Source: Opitutaceae bacterium
Lineage (GTDB): Bacteria; Verrucomicrobiota; Verrucomicrobiia; Opitutales; Opitutaceae
Assembly: GCA_031272375.1 (NCBI GenBank)
Contig: JAISTY010000056.1
Coordinates: forward strand, 1 to 22,624
Direction: 5' to 3'
DNA: 22,624 nucleotides
Shown: one piece after another, positions 17,887 to 22,624 of the stretch
Layout: each line of letters begins with the position of its first letter
Position numbering within the stretch: position 1 is the first letter of the stretch
Notes under the pieces: model-generated
Seen by the model: the letters and a program-made list of their open reading frames with translations, nothing else
Database searches by the model: none
Told to the model about the DNA's origin: nothing
Made by a program: the position numbers and the translations under genes

Positions 17887-18861
17887 ATGAAACTCCCGCC
17901 CGCACTCGCCCGCTTCCGCGAAATCCTCGGCCTCGCGCTTATCTTCGCCGCCGCCGTCATCTTCAGCCCGACAGGCTCCGGCGGCGAAAACATCTTCCTC
18001 CAGCCCGACAACCTCACCGACATCCTCCGCCAGCAGGCCGAGATCGGCATCATCGCCCTCGCCATGACCCTCGTCATCATCTCCGGCGGCATAGATCTCT
18101 CCGTCGGCAGCCTGCTCGCCTTCGTCGCCTCCCTCACGGCCCTGCTCCTCGTCAAATGGCAGCCCGCCCTCGGCCCCGCCGCCCACATCACCGTCGCCCT
18201 CCTCGCCGCCCTCGCCTCCGCCTTCCTCCTCGGCTTCCTCAACGGCGCCGTCATCGCCCGCCTCCGCCTCCAGCCCTTCATCGCCACCCTCGCCACCATG
18301 ATCGGCGTCCGCGGCCTCGCCCGCTGGATGTGCGACAACGCCAACATTGACTTCGGCTTCGGCGGGCATGTCTCCGCCCGCTTCGCCGACATCTTCTCCG
18401 ACAAACTTTTCGTCATCGGCCTCTGGGCCGCCGCCGCCGCGTTCTTTTACGTCCTCCTCGAATACACCGTCTTCGGACGCCACGTCCGCGCCGTCGGCGA
18501 AAACGAGCGCACCGCCGGCTACACCGGCCTCCCCATCCGTTTCACCAAGGTCGCCGTCTATTCCCTCTGCGGCCTCGCCGCCGGCGTCGCCGGCCTCATC
18601 CACGCCGCCCGCAGCTACCAGGGAAACCCCAACGACGGCTCCGCCTACGAACTCGACGCCATCGCCGCCGTTGTCATCGGCGGCACCGCGCTCTCCGGCG
18701 GCAAGGGCAGCATCCCCGGCACGATCATCGGCGCGCTCATCATGGGCGTCCTCACCAACATCCTCCGCCTCCGCCTGATAGACACCAACGTCGAATTCAT
18801 GATCAAGGCCGTCATCATCGTCGCCGCCGTCTGGCTCCAATCCCCCCGCAAGGCCAGGTAA
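17887..18861 (+). CDS. Sugar ABC transporter permease (RbsC/XylH family)
   Basis: A 324-residue inner-membrane permease of the CUT2 class. Eight to ten hydrophobic segments are visible. Family signatures: ISGGIDLSVGSLLAFVASL after TM2 (about residues 66-84), AVGENERTAGYTGLPIRFTK (about 203-222) and AAVVIGGTALSGGKGSIPGT (about 260-279). It would form the channel with the ATPase at 13228 and receive sugar from the binding protein at 19021. ATG 17887 is preferred; GTG 17860 is in frame, would add nine residues and lies within the 9-bp repeat. The gene follows GH116 after 78 bp, so an enzyme gene separates the ATPase from the permease. The sugar transported cannot be read from the sequence; CUT2 systems usually move monosaccharides, including ribose, xylose, galactose and furanose-form arabinose. 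Confidence 0.93.
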   Translation: MKLPPALARFREILGLALIFAAAVIFSPTGSGGENIFLQPDNLTDILRQQAEIGIIALAMTLVIISGGIDLSVGSLLAFVASLTALLLVKWQPALGPAAHITVALLAALASAFLLGFLNGAVIARLRLQPFIATLATMIGVRGLARWMCDNANIDFGFGGHVSARFADIFSDKLFVIGLWAAAAAFFYVLLEYTVFGRHVRAVGENERTAGYTGLPIRFTKVAVYSLCGLAAGVAGLIHAARSYQGNPNDGSAYELDAIAAVVIGGTALSGGKGSIPGTIIGALIMGVLTNILRLRLIDTNVEFMIKAVIIVAAVWLQSPRKAR

Positions 18862-18869
18862 GGCAAATC

Positions 18870-19019
18870 ACACGGAGATCACGGAGTTTTAATCCATTAA
18901 ATAACAACAAAATAAACACAACCTCCCGACAACCCGCCGCATCACAAAACCGCCTTCGTTTCCCTTCTTAACTTCCACCCTTCTCCGTGCCCTCCGTTAA
19001 AACTCCGTGACTTCCGTGT
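18870..19019. repeat. Long inverted repeat enclosing the permease/binding-protein gap
   Basis: The 23-nt arm at 18870-18892 and the reverse complement of 18997-19019 match at 21 of 23 positions; the two differences are adjacent. A transcript could fold into a 23-bp stem around a roughly 104-nt loop that holds a 12-mer copy. The right arm ends one base before the binding-protein ATG. The arms contain CTCCGTG words, and 18983-19019 carries four degenerate units (CTCCGTGCC, CTCCGTTAA, CTCCGTGA, CTTCCGTG). Confidence 0.85.
18928..18939 (+). repeat. Dispersed 12-mer, GACAACCCGCCG
   Basis: Intergenic copy near the middle of the loop enclosed by the inverted repeat. Confidence 0.8.
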
Positions 19020-19020
19020 A

Positions 19021-19956
19021 ATGAAAAAACTCTCCACCACCATGAAACCCAAACGCCTCCTCGCCCTCCTCGCCTTCGCCGCGACCTTCGCCAACGCCGC
19101 CGACAAACTCGTTGTCTTCAGCCAGTGCAACAACGCCGAACCCTACCGCGCCGCCCAAAACGCCCGCATGTCCGAACGCTTCGCCAAAATCCCCGGCGTC
19201 CGCCTCGAAATCATGGACGCCCAGCAGGACAACACCCGCCAGATCGCCCAAATCGAAACCGCCATCCGCCGCCGCCCCGCACTCCTCATCGTCGCCCCCA
19301 ACGAATCCGCCCCCCTCACACGCGTCATGGGCCGCGCCCTCGCCGCCAAAATCCCCGTCATCTGCCTCGAACGCGACATCTCCCAGCCCCTCTACACAAG
19401 CTACGTCCGCGCCGACAACCGCGAGATCGGCCGCCTCGCCGGCGAATACATCGTCGAACTCCTCAAACGCAAAAACGGCTCCCCCGCCGGCGTCGTCGTC
19501 GAAATCTGCGGGCTGAAGGGCGTCGAAGCCGAAATCAACCGAGAGGGCGGCGCCCACGACGTCTGGAAAAACCACCCTGGCATCCAGGTCGCTGCCGCCC
19601 CCGTCGCCGACTGGCTCCAAAGCCGCGCCAAGGACCGCATGACCGAGGTCCTCGGCGCCCTCCCGAAAATTGACGTCGTCTATGCCCACAACGACCCCAT
19701 GGCCATGGGCGCCTGGCTCGCCGCCAAAGACAAGGGCCGCGAAAAGGAAATGCTCTTTGTCGGCGTTGACGGCCTCTCCGGCCCCGGCGGCGGCATCGAA
19801 AAAGTCAACGAGGGCCTCCTCGCCGCCACCTTCATCTATCCTCTCTGCGTGGATGAGGCCGTTGCCATCGCCGAAAAAATCCTCTCCGGCGACACGGCGA
19901 ACCTTCCCAAAACCCAGACCGTCCCCTCCCGCATGGTGACAAAAGGGACGCCCTGA
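19021..19956 (+). CDS. Periplasmic sugar-binding protein of the ABC importer (RbsB-like)
   Basis: A 311-residue exported protein of the periplasmic-binding-protein type I fold (Peripla_BP_4). The signal peptide is MKPKRLLALLAFAATFANA (residues 8-26), with no lipobox Cys, so it should be soluble in the periplasm. The fold shows in LEIMDAQQDNTRQIAQIETA (about 61-80), LLIVAPNESAPLTRVMGRAL (about 88-107), the hinge segment PVICLERDI, ADNREIGRLAGEYIVE and VVYAHNDPMAMGAWLAAKD (about 219-237), followed by FVGVDGLSG. It completes the importer with the ATPase at 13228 and the permease at 17887. The first ATG (19021) sits directly after the inverted-repeat arm; ATG 19042 is a second candidate that starts the signal peptide cleanly. 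No Shine-Dalgarno sequence precedes 19021. The ligand is unknown. Confidence 0.92.
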   Translation: MKKLSTTMKPKRLLALLAFAATFANAADKLVVFSQCNNAEPYRAAQNARMSERFAKIPGVRLEIMDAQQDNTRQIAQIETAIRRRPALLIVAPNESAPLTRVMGRALAAKIPVICLERDISQPLYTSYVRADNREIGRLAGEYIVELLKRKNGSPAGVVVEICGLKGVEAEINREGGAHDVWKNHPGIQVAAAPVADWLQSRAKDRMTEVLGALPKIDVVYAHNDPMAMGAWLAAKDKGREKEMLFVGVDGLSGPGGGIEKVNEGLLAATFIYPLCVDEAVAIAEKILSGDTANLPKTQTVPSRMVTKGTP

Positions 19957-20035
19957 CGCGCGGCGGCTTGCCGGACGGATTTGCGGGGGGGGAAACGCGG
20001 ACGCGGAGATTTTGACGCGTGCCGCCCCGTCTGAA
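19957..20035. other. Gap between binding-protein gene and tRNA
   Basis: 79 bp with no gene. A GC hairpin-like stretch, CGGCGGCTTGCCGG (19961-19974), is a 12-mer variant with GCC in place of GTC and may help end the operon transcript. No T-tract is seen. Confidence 0.4.
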
Positions 20036-20112
20036 TGGCGCGCCCGGCGGGAGTCGAACCCACGACCACCTGCTTAGAAGGCAGATGCTCTATCCAGCTG
20101 AGCTACGGGCGC
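20036..20112 (-). tRNA. tRNA-Arg (anticodon TCT)
   Basis: Read on the minus strand, the acceptor stem GCGCCCG pairs with CGGGCGC; the D arm is GCTC...GAGC; the anticodon stem TCTGC/GCAGG closes a 7-nt loop CTTCTAA with anticodon TCT, decoding AGA; the T arm is GTGGG-TTCGACT-CCCGC. The discriminator base is G (20039) and CCA is encoded (20036-20038). AGA is a rare Arg codon in the C-rich genes here. tRNA genes are common integration sites; composition changes just to its upstream side (higher coordinates). Confidence 0.97.
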
Positions 20113-20411
20113 CCTTGTGTTCGCGGCACGTTAGGCGCGCCCCCCTCACCCGCAAGGTGAAACCCCCCGTCCCCTGTTTTAACCTGTCCCCTACCTGTTC
20201 CTCAATGTGTTATGATAAATTGCATATTGTCTTAATCAGACAGCCGTGGGGTTGGAAGTGTCCGCGCCTTCGCGTGAGAAAATCCTCGCCCGCCTGTTCC
20301 TCTTTGAATTGTCCGGCGGAACGCCGGTGCCGGGGCTTCGTGTGAGTAAAAAAATCATTTTTAGGAATGCCCTTGAATCTTCGGAGGTGTGTGTTAGTTA
20401 CCGATGTTCAA
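20113..20411. other. Gene-free gap between tRNA-Arg and araD
   Basis: 299 bp with no convincing coding region. It holds a TCACC-CGCAA-GGTGA hairpin (20146-20160), the GGGACAGG-type cluster (20169-20202), an AT-rich stretch around 20203-20240, and a perfect hairpin CCGGCG-GAA-CGCCGG (20313-20327). No promoter can be assigned with confidence to either flanking gene. Confidence 0.5.
20169..20202 (-). repeat. Degenerate cluster of GGGACAGGTTAA-type units beside the tRNA
   Basis: On the minus strand the order is GGAACAGGTA, GGGGACAGGTTAA, then AACAGGGGAC. The central unit (20179-20190) is identical in its 12-bp core to the copies in the TonB receptor 15 kb away, in the opposite orientation. Confidence 0.8.
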
Positions 20412-21116
20412 ATGAGTTCCACCTACAGCGCCCTCCAAGATGAGTGTCTTTACGCAAACCTTTCACTTCCGAAGACCGGTCTTGTTGACCTCACGTTCGG
20501 GAACGTCTCCGTCGCAGATCCGCAACTGCGCGTCTTCGCAATCAAGCCAAGTGGCGTCGAATACCCGCGACTGACGATTCACGACATCGTCGTTCTCGAC
20601 TTCGAGGGAAAGGTTCTCGAAGGGCAATTGCGCCCGTCGTCGGACACGCCGACGCACCGGTATCTCTATTTGCACTTTCCGGGTATCCGCGCCGTTGTGC
20701 ACACACACTCGCGCAACGCCGTCGCCTTCGCGCAGGCCGGTCTCGACTTGCCGGTGCTTGGGACGACGCATTGCGACTACTTTCGCGGCCCCGTGCCCGT
20801 CACCCGCGCGTTGACTCCCGAAGAGACTGCCGGTGCCTACGAATGGGAGACGGGCAAGGTCATCGTCGAGCGTTTTCGACAAGACAATTTGAACCACTTT
20901 GAAATCTCCGCCGCGCTGGTTCGCAATCACGGACCGTTTGTGTGGGGACCATACGGCGGGGCTGCTGTCGAGACCGCTCTTGCTCTCGAAATCGTTGCAG
21001 ACATGGCGTTGAAGACGCTTGCGCTGAACCCCGCCGCGCCGCTGGCACCGGCGCACATTCTCGACAAGCATTTCCTGCGTAAGCACGGTCCCAACGCTTA
21101 TTATGGGCAACGTTAA
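20412..21116 (+). CDS. araD: L-ribulose-5-phosphate 4-epimerase
   Basis: A 234-residue class II aldolase/epimerase that converts L-ribulose 5-phosphate to D-xylulose 5-phosphate, feeding L-arabinose into the pentose phosphate pathway in the cytosol. It follows E. coli AraD nearly end to end: ECLYANLSLPKTGLVDLTFG (11-30), FAIKPSGVEYPRLT (42-55), PSSDTPTHRYLY (75-86), the zinc motif VVHTHSRNAVAFAQAG with H97 and H99 (95-110), GTTHCDYF (117-124), YEWETGKVIVE (143-153), and NHGPFVWG with the third zinc His, H173. The C-terminus DKHFLRKHGPNAYYGQ is also conserved. ATG 20412 fits the E. coli start; ATG 20367 would add 15 non-conserved residues. No araA or araB is in view. It converges on the exosortase gene and the stop codons overlap in TTAA. 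The AbiE and araD-to-symporter segments use a less C-extreme codon set than the operon. Confidence 0.96.
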   Translation: MSSTYSALQDECLYANLSLPKTGLVDLTFGNVSVADPQLRVFAIKPSGVEYPRLTIHDIVVLDFEGKVLEGQLRPSSDTPTHRYLYLHFPGIRAVVHTHSRNAVAFAQAGLDLPVLGTTHCDYFRGPVPVTRALTPEETAGAYEWETGKVIVERFRQDNLNHFEISAALVRNHGPFVWGPYGGAAVETALALEIVADMALKTLALNPAAPLAPAHILDKHFLRKHGPNAYYGQR

Positions 21117-22363
21117 CGTTGCCGGTGGTGCCGGCGTTGCTCGGCCTCCGCGTCGCTCAAACGCAGTTTCAGCGCGGAGAGGTGGAAGTTCACGAGCGGA
21201 ATGAGCGCGAGCAAGAACAGGAACGTGAACGCCATTGCGACGTAGCCGGCGATGTCGTGAATTGCGCCAATGCTGAACGCCGGGTTCTCAATCATCGGCG
21301 CGGAGCCGTCGGGCAGGAGTGGTGCCGGTGAGCCGTCGGCGAGCGGCGGTGCCGGCAGTTTCGGCGGTTGCCCCCACGGGTCGAGTTCGATGCTCGCGGA
21401 ACCGTATTTGTATGCCCAGATGCTCAAGAAGGTCGTTCGTATAAAATTCAAAACGAGCGCGAGACCGAGCGAGAGAACAACGAGCATAATTTTTCGCCAG
21501 CGTCCGTGAACCATTATCGCCGACAAAAACGACCCCATAAAAATACACGCAGTCAGCGAGCGGACACCGGAGCAGGCGTCGGCGACGCCCACGGCGTCGG
21601 GCGCGCCGCCTTCGAGCCGCGCCGGCAGTATGATGTAGTTGGCGGAGACGCCGACGTGCAGGTCAAGCGCGTTCATCAGTGCGGCGACGAGTTTCGTGAC
21701 GTTCATCAGAAGGAAAATTTTGATTTGCGTGTCCATCAGGAACAGCGCGGGACCGGAGACAATCCAGACGAGTCCGGGGAAAACGAGCAGTGCAAGTAGT
21801 CGCCGGCGGCTGCCGGTTGTGAGCGGAGTGCCGGCGGCGTCGCGCTCGGAGACGAGCCAGATAGTCGCAAAGAAGAGGGCGACAAAACCGCCGGTGTTAA
21901 AGTAAGTCGCAAAGACGTTGGGACCGCCGATGGCTCGCATCGCCGCGCCAAGCGCGAAGAGCAAAACGCCGGCGATGACGATGAGGCGGGGCAGGGCAGT
22001 GAGGAGGCGGGGGAAGCGGGGAGGGTGGAGCGGGGAGCAGGAAGGTTGTGCGGCATTTGCGTCGTTTGTAAATGAGGCGGCAGTGGCGGTGCTGCCGGTA
22101 AACGTGCTGCGGATTTCTCCCCAACGTTCGTAGAGCACGTAGAGCATCAGTGGCAGCGTGAAGTAGCCGAAGAAGTAGTCGTCGCGCAGTGCCCATTGGT
22201 AACTCTGTTCCCAAATGACAACGCCGAGGAACACCGGTAGCAGCGCGAGGGCGAGGCGCGACGGTGCACTCAAATGCGCAAAGGTTCCGAAGAACTCGCG
22301 GGCGCCGGCGCGCCATTGCAGAAGGATGCCGGCACTGCCGGCGGCTGTTTTTTCGCTGCTCAT
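21113..22363 (-). CDS. Exosortase/archaeosortase family transpeptidase
   Basis: A 416-residue polytopic inner-membrane protein of the exosortase family, proposed cysteine transpeptidases that cut and anchor PEP-CTERM-type proteins during export. Seven or more hydrophobic segments are visible. The triad residues are C264 in ADACSGVRSLTAC (261-273), R309 in VLNFIRTTFLSIWA (304-317) and H369 in IGAIHDIAGYVAM (365-377), the expected order and spacing class. Two hydrophilic inserts are notable: Ser/Thr/Ala-rich at 86-115, and a Pro-rich loop with PPLADGSPAPLLPDGSAP at about 339-356 between the Arg and His motifs. ATG 22363 is chosen because upstream sequence lacks family features and contains a 9-bp repeat. 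No PEP-CTERM substrate or exopolysaccharide genes are visible in the window, so its partner proteins are elsewhere. The subfamily cannot be assigned from the sequence alone. Confidence 0.88.
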   Translation of the reverse strand: MSSEKTAAGSAGILLQWRAGAREFFGTFAHLSAPSRLALALLPVFLGVVIWEQSYQWALRDDYFFGYFTLPLMLYVLYERWGEIRSTFTGSTATAASFTNDANAAQPSCSPLHPPRFPRLLTALPRLIVIAGVLLFALGAAMRAIGGPNVFATYFNTGGFVALFFATIWLVSERDAAGTPLTTGSRRRLLALLVFPGLVWIVSGPALFLMDTQIKIFLLMNVTKLVAALMNALDLHVGVSANYIILPARLEGGAPDAVGVADACSGVRSLTACIFMGSFLSAIMVHGRWRKIMLVVLSLGLALVLNFIRTTFLSIWAYKYGSASIELDPWGQPPKLPAPPLADGSPAPLLPDGSAPMIENPAFSIGAIHDIAGYVAMAFTFLFLLALIPLVNFHLSALKLRLSDAEAEQRRHHRQR

Positions 22364-22375
22364 TGGTTTTCGGAG

Positions 22376-22411
22376 ACAATGGAGAGAATAGACAAAATGG
22401 ACAGATTGGAC
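22376..22411 (+). repeat. Four 9-bp ARAATGGAC units between exosortase and symporter genes
   Basis: ACAATGGAG, AGAATAGAC, AAAATGGAC and AGATTGGAC follow one another in exact 9-bp register. They lie in the 121-bp gap between divergent genes, which must hold both promoters, although none is clear by eye. Confidence 0.8.
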
Positions 22412-22484
22412 TGCAAACGGGAAGGGGTCTTGTCTATGATTTCTCCTTGCCGGCGACGCCGCGCCACACACCGTTTCGCTTCAC

Positions 22485-22624
22485 ATGTCTTCCACAACAT
22501 CTTCTAACTCCGTCCCAACGTCCTCTAACTCCGCCCACCAGACCGGCACCCAATACCTCATCAGCATCTCCATCATCGGTGCGCTGTTTTTCATTTTCGG
22601 GTTCGTGACGTGGCTCAACCGCGC
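22485..22624 (+). CDS. FucP/NagP-type sugar:H+ symporter, 5' end only
   Basis: The first 46 codons of a gene that runs off the window. A Ser/Thr/Asn-rich N-terminus is followed by TGTQYLISISIIGALFFIFG and then FVTWLNRA. The FFIFGFVTWLN pattern is the first transmembrane helix of the FHS branch of the MFS (fucose, glucose/galactose and N-acetylglucosamine symporters). Relatives often have LNG or LND where LNR is read here. The N-terminus contains a 21-bp imperfect duplication (22500-22514 and 22521-22535) encoding SSNS twice. The gene is divergent from the exosortase gene and has no Shine-Dalgarno sequence. It has no stop within the window; the substrate cannot be told from this fragment. Confidence 0.8.
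   Translation, partial: MSSTTSSNSVPTSSNSAHQTGTQYLISISIIGALFFIFGFVTWLNR

Noticed and set aside
13135..18840. A 1901-codon open frame on the minus strand across the sugar operon
   Set aside because: It is antisense to four genes with clear families. Its Gly/Glu/Ala/Asp-rich, motif-free translation is what C-ending codons produce on the opposite strand.

Overview
The window is GC-rich chromosomal DNA that best fits a Verrucomicrobiota bacterium of the Opitutales/Opitutaceae type. This is inferred from gene content: a GH172 and GH116 carbohydrate locus, a TonB receptor, an exosortase, and start codons almost never preceded by a Shine-Dalgarno sequence. No rRNA or other decisive marker is present, so the taxonomy is only moderately supported.

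Layout, left to right. (1) 1-2353: the 3' part of a PIG3-type quinone oxidoreductase and an MFS permease, both +. (2) 2395-3839 (-): a type IV AbiEi/AbiEii toxin-antitoxin pair with an ATGA overlap, separated from the MFS gene by a strong GC hairpin and preceded by a perfect 25-bp palindrome that is a candidate operator. (3) 4002-7706: a metal-handling module with a small exported His/Cys protein, a ZnuD-like TonB receptor and a convergent cation-diffusion-facilitator exporter. (4) 7760-10942: housekeeping genes ftsY (+) and ligA (-); this LigA has lost all four zinc-finger cysteines. (5) 11136-19956: a six-gene + strand carbohydrate operon with an exported GH172 (DUF2961) protein, a stand-alone AraC-type DNA-binding domain, a sugar ABC ATPase, an exported GH116-type glycosidase with an inserted beta-sandwich module, the sugar ABC permease and the periplasmic sugar-binding protein. 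(6) 20036-20112 (-): tRNA-Arg(TCT). (7) 20412-22624: L-ribulose-5-phosphate 4-epimerase (araD), a convergent exosortase, and the 5' end of a FucP/NagP-type sugar:H+ symporter.

How the genes could work together: the GH172 and GH116 enzymes would release sugars outside the cytoplasm, the binding protein/permease/ATPase would import them, and the AraC-like protein may control the set. AraD and the symporter to the right fit pentose or deoxysugar use, but composition suggests they belong to a separate segment.

The most unusual signals are repeats. An 18-copy dispersed 12-mer, GACAA[G/C][C/T][C/T]GCCG, lies in both orientations inside genes and in gaps from position 992 to 18939 and is absent to the right of the tRNA. 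A second word, GGGACAGGTTAA, has been built into the reading frame of the TonB receptor five times in tandem-like array plus once in the barrel, always in the same frame, and recurs beside the tRNA. A 23-nt inverted repeat encloses the gap before the sugar-binding protein and ends at its start codon. Two convergent gene pairs share one TTAA as both stop codons.
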